The notes beneath the pieces were generated by a model, which was not told the DNA's origin, searched no databases, and saw nothing but the letters and a program-made list of their open reading frames with translations. A stretch of DNA of 64,000 nucleotides, taken from the NCBI GenBank assembly GCA_000620205.1, contig JHVP01000015.1:38885-102884 (forward strand), read 5' to 3'. Shown here piece by piece: positions 10,522-19,202 of this stretch. This stretch comes from Geodermatophilaceae bacterium URHA0031. GTDB taxonomy: Bacteria; Actinomycetota; Actinomycetes; Mycobacteriales; Geodermatophilaceae. How positions within the stretch are numbered: the first letter of the stretch is position 1; the number at the start of each line of letters is the position of its first letter. The translations under genes were made by a program, and so were the position numbers.

Positions 10522-11991
10522 ATGACCGAGCTGACCCTCGCGGCCGTCGACCTGGGGGCCTCCAGCGGCCGGGTGATGGCCGCGCGGGTCGGGCCCGGCC
10601 GGCTGGAGCTCTCCGAGGTCAACCGCTTCGTCAACCGCCCGGTGCGGGTCGCCGGCACCCTGTACTGGGACGTGCTGGCGCTCTACGGCGGCGTCCTGGA
10701 CGGGCTGCGGGCCGCCGGGCGGCTGGACGGCCGGGGCCTCGACGGGATCGGCATCGACAGCTGGGCGGTCGACGTCGGTCTGCTCGACGCGGACGGCGTC
10801 CTGGTCGGGAACCCGGTGCACTACCGGGACACCCGGCACGCCGCCGCCGTCCCCGACGTGCACGCGCTGGTCTCGCCGGAGGAGCTCTACCGGGTCAGCG
10901 GGCTGCAGCACCTGCCGTTCAACACGGTGTTCCAGCTGGTGGGCGCCTCCCGGCGGGCCGGCTTCGGCGCGGCCGAGCGGGCGCTGCTCATCCCCGACCT
11001 GCTGACCTGCTGGCTCACCGGCGCGGTCGGCGCGGAGGTCACCAACGCCTCGACCACCGGCCTGCTCGACGCCGGCACCCGGCAGTGGGCGTGGGAGCTG
11101 ATCGACCGGCTCGGGCTGCCCCGGCCGCTGTTCCCGCCGCTCACCCAGCCCGGTGACCGGCTGGGGGAGCTCACCGCCGACGTGCTCGCCGAGACCGGGC
11201 TGACCGGTCCGGTGCCGGTCACCGCGGTCGGCTCGCACGACACCGCCTCGGCCGTCGTCGGGGTGCCGGCGGAGTCGGCCCGGTTCGCCTACGTCTCCTG
11301 CGGCACCTGGTCGCTGGTCGGCGTGGAGCTGGACGCGCCGGTGCTCACGGAGGCCAGCCGGCGCGCCGGGTTCACCAACGAGCTCGGGGTGGACGGGACG
11401 GTCCGCTACCTGCGCAACGTGATGGGCCTGTGGCTGCTGCAGGAGTCGCTGCGCACCTGGCAGGCGGCCGGGCTGCCGGCCGACCTCACGGAGCTGCTGC
11501 ACGCCGCCGCCCGCGAGCCGGCGTTCGGGGCGGTCGTCGACTGCGACGACGACCGGTTCCTCCCGCCGGGAGACATGCCCGCGCGGATCGCCGAGGTCTG
11601 CCGGGAGACCGGGCAGACGCCGCCGCAGAGCCAGGCGGCGACGGTGCGCTGCATCCTGGACAGCCTCGCGCTGGCCTACCGGCGGACCGTCCGGCGGGCG
11701 GCCGAGCTGTCCGGGCAGCCGGTCGACGTCGTGCACCTCGTCGGCGGCGGCGCCCGCAACGCGCTGCTGTGCCAGCTCACCGCGGACGCCTGCGGGCTGC
11801 CCGTGGTGGCCGGCCCGGTGGAGGCCGCGGCGCTGGGCAACGTGCTGGTGCAGGCCCGGGCGGGCGGGGCGCTGACCGGTGGGCTGCCGGAGCTGCGGGC
11901 GCTGCTCGGGCAGACCCAGGACGTCGTCCGGTACGAGCCGACGTCGGGAGCAGAGGCTGCCTGGGCGGCCGCCGAGGTCAGGCTGGCCTGA
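10522..11991 (+). CDS. rhaB: Rhamnulokinase (FGGY family)
   Basis: The 489-residue kinase begins LAAVDLGASSGRVMAA, the phosphate-1 motif of the RhaB branch, and contains GIGIDSWAVDVGLLD, VGSHDTASAVVGVP and VHLVGGGARNALLCQLTAD near the C-terminus. It phosphorylates L-rhamnulose to L-rhamnulose-1-phosphate with ATP. The length is typical. It is the last gene of the operon and is separated from rhaD by a large hairpin, which could lower its expression relative to rhaI and rhaD. It converges on the VOC gene with a 3-base gap. Confidence 0.92.
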   Translation: MTELTLAAVDLGASSGRVMAARVGPGRLELSEVNRFVNRPVRVAGTLYWDVLALYGGVLDGLRAAGRLDGRGLDGIGIDSWAVDVGLLDADGVLVGNPVHYRDTRHAAAVPDVHALVSPEELYRVSGLQHLPFNTVFQLVGASRRAGFGAAERALLIPDLLTCWLTGAVGAEVTNASTTGLLDAGTRQWAWELIDRLGLPRPLFPPLTQPGDRLGELTADVLAETGLTGPVPVTAVGSHDTASAVVGVPAESARFAYVSCGTWSLVGVELDAPVLTEASRRAGFTNELGVDGTVRYLRNVMGLWLLQESLRTWQAAGLPADLTELLHAAAREPAFGAVVDCDDDRFLPPGDMPARIAEVCRETGQTPPQSQAATVRCILDSLALAYRRTVRRAAELSGQPVDVVHLVGGGARNALLCQLTADACGLPVVAGPVEAAALGNVLVQARAGGALTGGLPELRALLGQTQDVVRYEPTSGAEAAWAAAEVRLA

Positions 11992-11994
11992 CGG

Positions 11995-12378
11995 TCACGT
12001 GCTGGCGAGCTGGATCAGGTTGCCGCAGGTGTCGTCGAGGACGGCGGTGGTGACCGGGCCCATGGTCAGCGGCGCCTGGGTGAAGGTGACGCCGGCCGCG
12101 ACCAGCCGGGCGTGCTCGGCGTGCACGTCGTCGACGGCGAAGGAGGTGAACGGGATGCCGTCGGCGACCAGCGCCTCCTTGAACGGCCGCACCGCCGGGT
12201 GGCCGTCGGGCTCCAGCAGCAGCTCCACGCCGTCCGGGGCCTCGGGGGAGACGACGGTCAGCCACCGGTGCTCGCCCATCGGGACGTCGTGCTTGGGCCG
12301 GAAGCCGAGCACGTCGGTGTAGAACCGCAGCGCCTTCTCCTGGTCGTCGACGAGGACGCTGGTCAGCGCGATCTTCAC
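11995..12378 (-). CDS. VOC-family (glyoxalase-like) protein
   Basis: The 127-residue single-copy VOC protein reads MKIALTSVLVDDQEKALRFYTDVLGF, with beta-alpha-beta-beta-beta modules and a C-terminal TTAVLDDTCGNLIQL segment. Such proteins are small metal-dependent dioxygenases, lyases or resistance proteins; the substrate cannot be told. GTG 12378 shares GTGA with the stop of the upstream ArsR gene, so the two form one coupled unit in which the ArsR protein is likely to control its own partner. It converges with rhaB. Confidence 0.82.
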   Translation of the reverse strand: MKIALTSVLVDDQEKALRFYTDVLGFRPKHDVPMGEHRWLTVVSPEAPDGVELLLEPDGHPAVRPFKEALVADGIPFTSFAVDDVHAEHARLVAAGVTFTQAPLTMGPVTTAVLDDTCGNLIQLAST

Positions 12379-12662
12379 GGTGTCTCCTCCGGGGGGCGGG
12401 TGGGCCACCGGTCGGCGATGGCCCGCAGCGGGGCGGTGTCCAGGTGCAGGAACGTGTAGCGGCCCTCGCGTCGCCGGACGACCAGGCCGGCTGCCTCCAG
12501 CACGTCGAGGTGCTGGGAGACCGCCTGCCGGCTCGAGCCCACCCCGTGCCGGCTGACCAGCCGGGTGCACAGCTCGAACAGCGTCTGGCCGTCCCGGTCC
12601 TGCAGCTCGTCGAGCACCAGCCGCCGGGTCGGGTCGGCGAGGGCCTTGAACACGTCCCCCAC
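12375..12662 (-). CDS. ArsR-family repressor (leaderless)
   Basis: The 95-residue winged-helix protein reads VGDVFKALADPTRRLVLDELQDRDGQTLFEL, with a recognition helix region SRQAVSQHLDVLEAAGLV. No metal-binding Cys cluster is seen, so it belongs to the non-metal ArsR group often paired with VOC or SRPBCC proteins. GTG 12662 is preferred over TTG 12698 because a promoter (12669-12698) predicts transcription starting at this GTG. An inverted repeat inside the promoter spacer is its likely operator. Confidence 0.82.
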   Translation of the reverse strand: MGDVFKALADPTRRLVLDELQDRDGQTLFELCTRLVSRHGVGSSRQAVSQHLDVLEAAGLVVRRREGRYTFLHLDTAPLRAIADRWPTRPPEETP

Positions 12663-12668
12663 GCGACG

Positions 12669-12698
12669 ACGATAGGCAAGTGAGGACTTGCCTGACAA
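12669..12698 (-). promoter_or_regulatory. Promoter with embedded operator for the ArsR-VOC operon
   Basis: TTGTCA (12693-12698) and TATCGT (12669-12674) are separated by 18 nt. The spacer region holds the inverted repeat AGGCAAGT-gagg-ACTTGCCT (12674-12693). Seven nt separate the -10 box from GTG 12662, predicting a leaderless mRNA. Repressor binding here would block RNA polymerase directly. Confidence 0.75.
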
Positions 12699-12754
12699 GA
12701 CCTCCGGGCATGCGCCCGCAGCCCTGCCCGAGGGTCACGCCAGGCCGGCCGCCG

Positions 12755-12760
12755 TAGGCT
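12755..12760 (+). promoter_or_regulatory. -10 box of a leaderless small membrane protein gene
   Basis: TAGGCT ends 8 nt before GTG 12769 and no Shine-Dalgarno sequence is present, the leaderless arrangement common in actinobacteria. Confidence 0.55.
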
Positions 12761-12768
12761 CACCGATC

Positions 12769-12975
12769 GTGACCGCACCCGAGCCCGGCAGCCCACCCGC
12801 GCGCCGCGAGCGGCTGGTCGGCCTGCTCGTGCTGGGCGTCGCCGTCGTCCTCCTGCTCTCCTCGGTCTCCTGGTTCAGCAGCGACCGCACCGGGGTGGGC
12901 ATCGGCCAGCTCGTCCTCGCCCTGGTGCTGGCGGGGATCGGCGGGTTCCTGATCCGCCGGTCGCCGCCGCGCTGA
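12769..12975 (+). CDS. Small two-helix membrane protein
   Basis: The 68-residue product has a short basic N-terminus (RRERL) followed by two hydrophobic segments, roughly residues 20-40 (LLVLGVAVVLLLSSVSWF) and 46-64 (GQLVLALVLAGIGGFLI), ending in RRSPPR. No family is recognised. The start is placed at GTG 12769 because a TAGGCT -10 box lies 8 nt upstream. A longer frame upstream overlaps the ArsR promoter and is less likely. Confidence 0.6.
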   Translation: MTAPEPGSPPARRERLVGLLVLGVAVVLLLSSVSWFSSDRTGVGIGQLVLALVLAGIGGFLIRRSPPR

Positions 12976-13044
12976 ACCCGGGGGTGGCGCGGCTGCAGCG
13001 GACGCGGCAGTGTGACCGCCACCACGCCGAGGTCAGGAGGAGCC

Positions 13045-13245
13045 GTGCACATCGATCGCGCGAAGCTGGTCCAGCTGCTGCACACCGAGGGCGACAACGC
13101 CCAGGCCGAGAAGGTCGAGGCGCAGCTGCCCGAGCAGATCGACACCGAACGGGACGCCGACGCGCTGACCGCGGTCGGGCTCGACCCGACCCAGCTGATG
13201 GCCAAGCTGGCCGGCGGCGCCTTCGGCAGCACCCTCACGCCCTGA
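13045..13245 (+). CDS. Small conserved-looking protein of unknown function
   Basis: This soluble 66-residue protein reads MHIDRAKLVQLLHTEGDNAQAEKVEAQLPEQIDTE in overlapping segments and then LDPTQLMAKLAGGAFG. AGGAGG lies 4-5 nt before GTG 13045, which fixes the start. It is predicted mostly helical and acidic. Function is unknown; nothing around it (membrane protein upstream, convergent dehydrogenase) suggests one. A strong hairpin follows the stop. Confidence 0.62.
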   Translation: MHIDRAKLVQLLHTEGDNAQAEKVEAQLPEQIDTERDADALTAVGLDPTQLMAKLAGGAFGSTLTP

Positions 13246-13247
13246 GC

Positions 13248-13285
13248 GGGGTGGGAGGGACGCAGGAACCGCGCCCTCCCACCCC
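13248..13285. terminator. Bidirectional hairpin terminator between convergent genes
   Basis: GGGGTGGGAGGG (13248-13259) pairs perfectly with CCCTCCCACCCC (13274-13285) around a 14-base loop. It fills the gap between the 66-residue gene and the convergent acyl-CoA dehydrogenase. There is no T-run, as usual in high-GC actinobacteria. Confidence 0.7.
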
Positions 13286-13288
13286 ACG

Positions 13289-14500
13289 TCAGCCGGCGTA
13301 GGGGCGCTCGCGCGCCAGTTCCTCCTTGGCGACGCCCCGGATGTGGACCGCGTCGGGGCCGTCGACGATCCGCAGCGTGCGGGCGCTGGCGTAGAAGCGC
13401 GCCAGGATCGTGTCGTTGCTGACGCCGGCTCCGCCGTGCAGCTGGATGGCACGGTCGATCACGGCCAGGGCCACCCGCGGGGCGGCGACCTTGATCGCCG
13501 AGATCTCGGTGCGGGCACCCTTCGCGCCGTACCGGTCGATCAGGTCGGCGGTCTGCAGCACGTAGAGCCGGGCCTGGTCGATCTCCATCCGGGACAGCGC
13601 GATCGACTCGCGGACGGTGCCCTGCTCGGCCAGCGGCCGGCCGAACGCCACCCGGGCCTTCGAGCGCTCGACCATCAGGGCCAGTGCCCGCTCGGCCATC
13701 CCGATCGCGCGCATGCAGTGGTGGATGCGGCCGGGCCCCAGTCGGGCCTGGGCGATCATGAAACCGTCACCCTCGCCGGAGAGGATGTTGGTCACCGGCA
13801 CCCGGACGTCGGTGAACCGCAGCTCGGAGTGCCCGTGCTGGTCCTGGTACCCGAAGACGGGCAGGTGCCGGATGATCTCCAGCCCGGGGGTGTCCCGCGG
13901 CACCAGCACCATCGACTGCTGCCGGTGCGGCGCACCCTCGGGGTCGGTCTTGCCCATCACGATGAAGATCTGGCACCGCTCGTCGGCGGCCCCGCTGGTC
14001 CACCACTTGCGGCCGTTGATCACGTACTCGTCGCCGTCGCGCACGATCGAGGTCTGGATGTTGCGGGCGTCCGAGCTGGCGACGTCCGGCTCGGTCATGG
14101 CGAACCCGGACCGGATCTCGCCCTCCAGCAGCGGCTGCAGCCAGCGGTCCTTCTGCTCCTGGGTGCCGAAGAGCATCAGGGTCTCCATGTTGCCGGTGTC
14201 GGGCGCACCGCAGTTGATCGCCTCGGGGGCGATCGTGGGCGACCAGCCGGTGATCTCGGCGATGGAGGCGTACTCGAGGTTGGTCAGGCCGGCGAGCTCG
14301 TGGTGGAAGAGGTTCCACAGGCCCCGCGCGCGGGCCTCCTTCTTGAGGTCCTCGAGGATCGGTGGGTGGCCGTGGTCGTCGTGGCCGCGCGCGGCGCGCC
14401 ACTCGTCGTAGACGGACTCAGCGGGGAAGACCTGGTCCCGCATGAAGTCCCACATCCGGCCACTGACGTCCTCGGCCTTGGCGGAGAGGGTGAAGTCCAT
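13289..14500 (-). CDS. Acyl-CoA dehydrogenase family protein (ACAD10/11-like)
   Basis: The 403-residue flavoprotein has all three acyl-CoA dehydrogenase domains: a helical N-domain, a middle beta domain with [16 protein letters not shown] and [11 protein letters not shown], and a helical C-domain with [17 protein letters not shown] and [34 protein letters not shown]. The DGPDAVH end is typical of the ACAD10/11 branch. It should oxidise an acyl-CoA (possibly hydroxylated or long-chain) with FAD. Substrate and electron partner are not encoded nearby. It is monocistronic, bounded by hairpins on both sides. Confidence 0.86.
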   Translation of the reverse strand: MDFTLSAKAEDVSGRMWDFMRDQVFPAESVYDEWRAARGHDDHGHPPILEDLKKEARARGLWNLFHHELAGLTNLEYASIAEITGWSPTIAPEAINCGAPDTGNMETLMLFGTQEQKDRWLQPLLEGEIRSGFAMTEPDVASSDARNIQTSIVRDGDEYVINGRKWWTSGAADERCQIFIVMGKTDPEGAPHRQQSMVLVPRDTPGLEIIRHLPVFGYQDQHGHSELRFTDVRVPVTNILSGEGDGFMIAQARLGPGRIHHCMRAIGMAERALALMVERSKARVAFGRPLAEQGTVRESIALSRMEIDQARLYVLQTADLIDRYGAKGARTEISAIKVAAPRVALAVIDRAIQLHGGAGVSNDTILARFYASARTLRIVDGPDAVHIRGVAKEELARERPYAG

Positions 14501-14564
14501 GCCGGGACGTTAGCGCCGGACGGGGCGCGGGGCTCACGGGGGTGCGCGGCGGGGTGGACACGCA

Positions 14565-14601
14565 CGACCGCCCCGGACGCGAGCGGCGTCCGGGGCGGTC
14601 G
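14565..14601 (-). terminator. 16-bp perfect-stem terminator after the DUF4383 gene
   Basis: CGACCGCCCCGGACGC and its exact complement are separated by a 5-base loop (14581-14585). It lies 15 bases beyond the DUF4383 stop on the minus strand. Confidence 0.75.
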
Positions 14602-14615
14602 GTGTCGCGCAGGTG

Positions 14616-15098
14616 TCAGCGGTTGGTGCGCAGCGAGTGGTCGGCGCCGCGCTCGGTCCGGACCGTGCGCACCGTGCCCAGCGCGATGACCAGGCCGACC
14701 AGCGCCGTCACCAGGTGCAGGACGTTGTCCGCCCAGTTCAGGTTCAGGAAGTCCCAGTCCTCGTCGATGGCGAAGAGGCCGTACACGAACGCCGCGCCGT
14801 AGCCCACCGCGAGCAGCCAGCCGTAGGTGCGGGCACCTGCGAGCGTGCGGGACAGGGCGATGCCGGCCACGCCGACCAGGATGTGCACGACGTTGTGCAT
14901 CGGGTTGATCATGAACCCGAGGAGGGTCTCGTCGTGCTCCATCGGCATGCCGTGGGCGTTGCCGAAGAAGTCGCCGAAACCGGTGATGAAGAAGCCGATG
15001 ATGCCGATCAGCGTGTAGATCACGCCGAAGGCCAGTGCCAGCTGCTGGGGCCAGGTCATGCCCCGCGAGCCGGCGCCGGGGAGGTCTGCTGTGGACAC
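14616..15098 (-). CDS. DUF4383-type membrane protein
   Basis: The 160-residue protein has four hydrophobic segments, near residues 18-42, 66-86, 92-110 and 122-142, with conserved-looking MINPMHNVVHILVGVAGI and DNVLHLVTALVGL segments. Two His-containing helices (HNVVH, VLH) are typical of the DUF4383 family. Function is unknown. It appears monocistronic: a 16-bp terminator follows it, and a GTTC-N16-GGGTAC stretch upstream weakly resembles a stress sigma-factor promoter. Confidence 0.75.
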   Translation of the reverse strand: MSTADLPGAGSRGMTWPQQLALAFGVIYTLIGIIGFFITGFGDFFGNAHGMPMEHDETLLGFMINPMHNVVHILVGVAGIALSRTLAGARTYGWLLAVGYGAAFVYGLFAIDEDWDFLNLNWADNVLHLVTALVGLVIALGTVRTVRTERGADHSLRTNR

Positions 15099-15149
15099 GG
15101 TTCTCTCCAGTGCGTCGCGCCCGCCATGCGCTTGACGGGCACCCGCCGG

Positions 15150-15175
15150 GTACCCCGCCGCTCCCGTTCCGGAAC
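15150..15175 (-). promoter_or_regulatory. Possible alternative sigma-factor (SigB-like) promoter of the DUF4383 gene
   Basis: On the minus strand GTTC (15172-15175) and GGGTAC (15150-15155) are separated by 16 nt, resembling GNNT-N14-16-GGGTAC/T. The -35 match is imperfect, so this is a weak prediction. Confidence 0.3.
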
Positions 15176-15210
15176 GGCGGGCGCCGGTACGTGTGGCGAA
15201 CCGTGACCTG

Positions 15211-16860
15211 TCAGGCCGGCCGGGGGGTGGCCTTCGGACGGCGGACGACGAACGGGCCGATGGCCAGCAGGTCGACCGGGGCGGAACCGAAGCACTCCAG
15301 CGCGTCCCGCGGGTCGTCGACCATCGGCCGGCCGGCGGTGTTCAGGCTGGTGTTGACCACCACGGGCAGCCCGGTGCGCCGTTCGAACGCGGAGATCATC
15401 CGGTGCACCAGGGGCTGGGTGTCCGGGTCGATCGTCTGGATCCGCGCCGTCCCGTCGACGTGGGTGACGGTGGGGATGCGGTCCCGCCACTCCGGGGCCA
15501 CGTCGTGCACGAAGAGCATGTAGGGCGAGGGGATCGGGCCGCGGCTGAAGATCTCCGGCGCCTTCTCCAGCAGCACCATCGGCGCCACCGGGCGGAACTG
15601 CTCGCGGCCCTTCACGTCGTTCATCCGCTCGAGGTTGGCCTCGAAGCCGGGGTGGGCCATCAGCGAGCGGTGGCCCAGCGCGCGGGGGCCGTACTCGCTG
15701 CGGCCCTGGAACCAGGCGACGATCCCGTTGTCGGCCAGCACCTCGGCGACGACCTCGGCGACGTCGTCGGGGCGCTCGTAGTCGATGGCGGCGGTGATGA
15801 GGACCTGCTCGATCTGCTCGTCGCTCCACCCCCGGCCCAGCGCCGCCCCGGGCATCGGCTGGGTGTCCTCGCCGAGCTCGCGGGCCACGTGCAGGGCGGC
15901 GCCGAGCGCCGTCCCGGAGTCACCGGCGGCCGGCTGCACCCACACCTGCTCGAACGGGCTCTCGGCGAGGATGCGGGTGTTGGCCACGCAGTTCAGGGCC
16001 GTGCCGCCGGCCAGGGTGAGGACCCGGTCACCGGTCTGCTCGTGCACCCAGCGGGCCAGGTCGATGAGCACCTCCTCCAGGCGCTGCTGCACGCTGGCGG
16101 CAAGGTCGGCGTGGTCGGAGGTCCACGCGTCGCCCTTGCCGAGGCGCGGGGCGAACCCGGTGTAGTCGATCTTCTCGGTCCGGAAGCCGCCGTCGTCGGT
16201 GGCGCGGATCAGCTCCGACAGCTCGCCGACGAAGCGCGGCTTGCCGTAGGAGGCCATCGCCATGACCTTGAACTCGTCGGAGCTGCGCAGGAAGCCCAGG
16301 TGGTCGGTGAGGTCCTCGTACATGAGGCCCAGCGAGTGCGGCAGTGCCTGGCCGGCGAGCACCTCCAGCTGCCCGTCGACGTAGCGGCCGGCCAGGTGGC
16401 TGTGCGCCTCGCCGCGGCCGTCGAGCACGAGCACCGAGTTCTCCCGCTGCGGCGCGGCGAGGCCGGCCGAGGCGGCGTGGGCCACGTGGTGCCTGACGAA
16501 CCGGACCTTGGCCGGGTCGAGGCCGGGCAGGGCGTGGGCGAGGAAGTCCGGCGCCATCTCGGCGTACCTCTTGCGCATGACGTCGCCGTCGTCGAACAGG
16601 CCGGACTTCTCCGGGGTGCCCATCAGCGCCGGGTCGAAGGAGTAGGCGACGGCGTCGAGCTCCTCGGGCCGGATGCCGGCCTCCGCCAGGCACCACGCCG
16701 CGGACAGCTCGGGCAGCTCCCAGGCGCTCCAGGGCAGCGGGCGCTTGCCGTGCTTGCGCCGGCTGAAGCGCTCCTCCTCGGCAGCGGCCACGACCCTGCC
16801 GTCGACGACCAGGGCGGCCGACGGGTCGTGGTAGATGGCGTTGATGCCCAGGACCTTCAC
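15211..16860 (-). CDS. NodU/CmcH-type carbamoyltransferase
   Basis: The 549-residue protein has an N-terminal Kae1-like ATPase domain (MKVLGINAIYHDPSAALV; metal motif HHVAHAASA near residue 127; GGTALNCVANTRI near 295). A C-terminal YrdC-like region carries FQGRSEYGPRALGHRS and PVVVNTSLN. Family members transfer a carbamoyl group from carbamoyl phosphate to a sugar or antibiotic hydroxyl through an adenylate. The acceptor is unknown: no glycosyltransferase or biosynthetic cluster is adjacent. GTG 16860 has GAGAGGAG upstream. It is separated from recQ by an inverted repeat at 16895-16920. Confidence 0.86.
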   Translation of the reverse strand: MKVLGINAIYHDPSAALVVDGRVVAAAEEERFSRRKHGKRPLPWSAWELPELSAAWCLAEAGIRPEELDAVAYSFDPALMGTPEKSGLFDDGDVMRKRYAEMAPDFLAHALPGLDPAKVRFVRHHVAHAASAGLAAPQRENSVLVLDGRGEAHSHLAGRYVDGQLEVLAGQALPHSLGLMYEDLTDHLGFLRSSDEFKVMAMASYGKPRFVGELSELIRATDDGGFRTEKIDYTGFAPRLGKGDAWTSDHADLAASVQQRLEEVLIDLARWVHEQTGDRVLTLAGGTALNCVANTRILAESPFEQVWVQPAAGDSGTALGAALHVARELGEDTQPMPGAALGRGWSDEQIEQVLITAAIDYERPDDVAEVVAEVLADNGIVAWFQGRSEYGPRALGHRSLMAHPGFEANLERMNDVKGREQFRPVAPMVLLEKAPEIFSRGPIPSPYMLFVHDVAPEWRDRIPTVTHVDGTARIQTIDPDTQPLVHRMISAFERRTGLPVVVNTSLNTAGRPMVDDPRDALECFGSAPVDLLAIGPFVVRRPKATPRPA

Positions 16861-16894
16861 GTGCGCACTCCTCTCGGCCGGACGAGTTCCGCCC

Positions 16895-16920
16895 GGTCCA
16901 CGTCCATGATCACGTGGACC
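16895..16920. repeat. Inverted repeat between recQ and the carbamoyltransferase gene
   Basis: GGTCCACGT and ACGTGGACC are perfect 9-bp arms around an 8-base spacer. It lies after the recQ stop and before the carbamoyltransferase start on the same strand, so it may terminate recQ or act as an operator. Confidence 0.5.
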
Positions 16921-16948
16921 CCGGCGCTCCGCAGGTCGGGGCGCCGCG

Positions 16949-18676
16949 TCACCCCCCGGTGCGCTCGCTGAGCAGGTGGTGGTCCAGCACGGCCTGCAGC
17001 CCGAGCGTCTTGTAGCCGACCTCCTCGAAGAGGACGACGACCCGGTCCTCCTCGTGCCGCATCACCACGCCCGGGCCCCACTCGGTGTGCTCGACGGCGG
17101 TGTCCACCGGGAACGGGTGGTCACCGTCGACCACCGGGTCGGCGTGCTCGTACGCCGACCCGGAGCTGCAGGTGTCGCAGTTGCCGCACGGCTCGTCGAG
17201 CTGCTCGCCGAAGTAGCCGAGCAGGAACTGCCGCCGGCAGCGGGTGGTGTCGGCGTAGCCGCGCATCATCTCGATCCGGCTCTCGTCGACCCGGACGTGC
17301 TGCTCGGCCAGCTCGCGGGCGGCTGCGGCGGCCTCGCCGGCGGCGGGCGCGTCCGGGGCCGGGGACGCCGTCCCGTCGTCGTCCAGGACGACGGCGCCGG
17401 CCTGCTCGAGCAGGTTGAGGTCGCGGACCAGCGGGGTGGCGGGCCGGCCGGTCTCCTCGCGCAGCTCGGTGACGTCCACGCCGTCCAGGCCGGCCGCGAC
17501 ACCGGCCTGCACCAGGCCGGCGACCTCCTGCAGCTCCTCCTCGGCCGGTGCGCCGGCGGCGAAGAACTTCCGGATGCCCAGGTCCTCCTGCCGGTAGACC
17601 AGGACGGCGACCGCGGGCTCGCCGTCCCGCCCGGCCCGGCCGATCTCCTGGTAGTAGCTGTCGATCGAGTCGGCGGGCTCGGCGTGCACGACGAAGCGGG
17701 TCTCCGGCTTGTCGATGCCCATGCCGAAGGCGGTGGTGGCGACGACGACGTCCAGCTCGTCGTCCATGAACTGCCGCTGCACCTCCTCGCGGTCGCTCTT
17801 CCTCAGGCCGGCGTGGTAGGCGGCGGCGCGGAGCCCCCGGCCGGTGAGCGCCTCGGCGAACTCCTCGGTGCCCCGGCGGGTGGCGCTGTAGAGGATCCCG
17901 GTGCCCTGCCGGCCGAGCTCGGTGACCCGGTCCAGCACGGCGGTGTGCTTGCCGTGCGCGTCGGCGTGGTGCTCGACCTCCAGCCGGATCTCCGGGCGGT
18001 CGAACCCGGCGACGACGACCGTCGGCTCGGTCATCTCCAGCCGCTCGAGGATCTCGGCGCGCACCGGGGGCGCCGCGGTGGCGGTGAGGGCGAGCACCGT
18101 CGGGTGCCCGAGCTGCTGCACCACGCCGCCGAGCCGCAGGTAGTCCGGGCGGAAGTCGTGCCCCCAGGCGGAGACGCAGTGCGCCTCGTCGACGACGAAC
18201 AGCGCCGGCGCCGCCGTCCGGATGGCCTCGACGACCTCCGGCTTGGCCAGCTGCTCGGGGGCGAGGAAGCAGAAGCGGACCGTTCCATCCCGCATGCCGT
18301 CCAGCACCGCCTGGTGCTCCAGCGCGGACAGCCCGGAGTTGAGCTCCGCGGCCCGGCCGACGGCCTCCTCCCCGAGCTCCTCCAGCCGCTGCACCTGGTC
18401 CCGCTGCAGGGCGATGAGCGGCGAGACGATCACGACCGGGCCGTCGAGCAGCAGCCCCGCGACCGTGTAGACGGCGGACTTGCCGGCGCCGGAGGGCAGC
18501 ACGGCGAGGGTGTCCCGGCCGGCCGCGACGGCCTGCATGGCCGCTTCCTGGCCGGGCCGGAACTCGGTGAACCCCAGGACGTCGCGGGCCGTCCCCCGGA
18601 TCCGGCGGGTGCGCACGGACGCCGAGCCGCCGGCCTTGGTCGCGGGGTCGGCGGGACGCTGGGCGGTCGCTGTCAC
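16949..18676 (-). CDS. recQ: RecQ-family ATP-dependent DNA helicase
   Basis: The 575-residue SF2 helicase shows, in order, FRPGQEAAM (Q-region), Walker [40 protein letters not shown] (DEAH box and aromatic-rich loop), [20 protein letters not shown] and [14 protein letters not shown] RecQ zinc domain follows ([21 protein letters not shown]). The C-terminal 60 residues ([26 protein letters not shown]) look like a DUF3553-type add-on, and no HRDC domain is seen. Walker A is PSGAGKS, not the more usual TGGGKS. It unwinds 3'-tailed and branched DNA in repair. GTG 18676 is the likely start; GTG 18616 is possible. Confidence 0.87.
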   Translation of the reverse strand: MTATAQRPADPATKAGGSASVRTRRIRGTARDVLGFTEFRPGQEAAMQAVAAGRDTLAVLPSGAGKSAVYTVAGLLLDGPVVIVSPLIALQRDQVQRLEELGEEAVGRAAELNSGLSALEHQAVLDGMRDGTVRFCFLAPEQLAKPEVVEAIRTAAPALFVVDEAHCVSAWGHDFRPDYLRLGGVVQQLGHPTVLALTATAAPPVRAEILERLEMTEPTVVVAGFDRPEIRLEVEHHADAHGKHTAVLDRVTELGRQGTGILYSATRRGTEEFAEALTGRGLRAAAYHAGLRKSDREEVQRQFMDDELDVVVATTAFGMGIDKPETRFVVHAEPADSIDSYYQEIGRAGRDGEPAVAVLVYRQEDLGIRKFFAAGAPAEEELQEVAGLVQAGVAAGLDGVDVTELREETGRPATPLVRDLNLLEQAGAVVLDDDGTASPAPDAPAAGEAAAAARELAEQHVRVDESRIEMMRGYADTTRCRRQFLLGYFGEQLDEPCGNCDTCSSGSAYEHADPVVDGDHPFPVDTAVEHTEWGPGVVMRHEEDRVVVLFEEVGYKTLGLQAVLDHHLLSERTGG

Positions 18677-18760
18677 CGACGCCGTCTTCCCGGCCCCTGA
18701 GATCGACAAACCAGATCGTGCACCACCGGTCGCCCGGGCGGGCCGCGCGACCCGGCCGAC

Positions 18761-18766
18761 TACCGT
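18761..18766 (+). promoter_or_regulatory. -10 box of a leaderless HTH-Mop gene
   Basis: TACCGT ends 6 nt before GTG 18773, so the mRNA probably begins at the start codon. Confidence 0.5.
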
Positions 18767-18772
18767 GCGCTC

Positions 18773-19165
18773 GTGCCCACCTCCTACCGGATCGCCGAGG
18801 CCGCCGCGCTGCTCGGCGTCAGCGACGACACCGTCCGCCGCTGGATCGACAGCGACCGGTTGTCGGCCACCCGTGCATCCGGTCCGGCGCAGGTCGACGG
18901 CGCCGACCTCGCCCGGGTCGCCACCGAGCTGCACCCCGCTCCGCAGCCGGGCACCACCCGGTCGTCGTCCGCCCGCAACCGGCTGACCGGCATCGTCACC
19001 CGCGTCGTCCGGGACACCGTGATGGCCCAGGTGGAGATCCAGGCGGGCCCGTTCCGGCTGGTCTCGCTGATGTCCCGCGAGGCGGCCGACGAGCTCGGCC
19101 TCGAGGTCGGCGTGCGGGCCGTCGCGACCGTCAAGGCCACCCAGGTCAGCGTCGACGTGCCGTGA
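18773..19165 (+). CDS. MerR-type HTH plus Mop (TOBE) molybdate-binding protein
   Basis: The 130-residue protein combines an excisionase/MerR-like HTH at residues 4-50 ([26 protein letters not shown]) with a Mop/TOBE domain at about 68-130 ([37 protein letters not shown]). The Mop domain binds molybdate oxyanions. The position before modABC suggests a molybdate-responsive regulator or storage protein; such HTH-Mop proteins are common beside actinobacterial mod genes. The start is set by a leaderless-type -10 box. Confidence 0.82.
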   Translation: MPTSYRIAEAAALLGVSDDTVRRWIDSDRLSATRASGPAQVDGADLARVATELHPAPQPGTTRSSSARNRLTGIVTRVVRDTVMAQVEIQAGPFRLVSLMSREAADELGLEVGVRAVATVKATQVSVDVP

Positions 19166-19202
19166 GGAGCGGAGCGAGCGCGCATTGCCAGGTCGTCGTG
19201 CC

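Noticed and set aside
7017..10658. Very long open frames antisense to the rhamnose genes (and similar ones elsewhere)
   Set aside because: They are the usual by-product of high-GC codon bias; their translations are Gly/Arg/His-rich, match no family and lie opposite well-supported genes.
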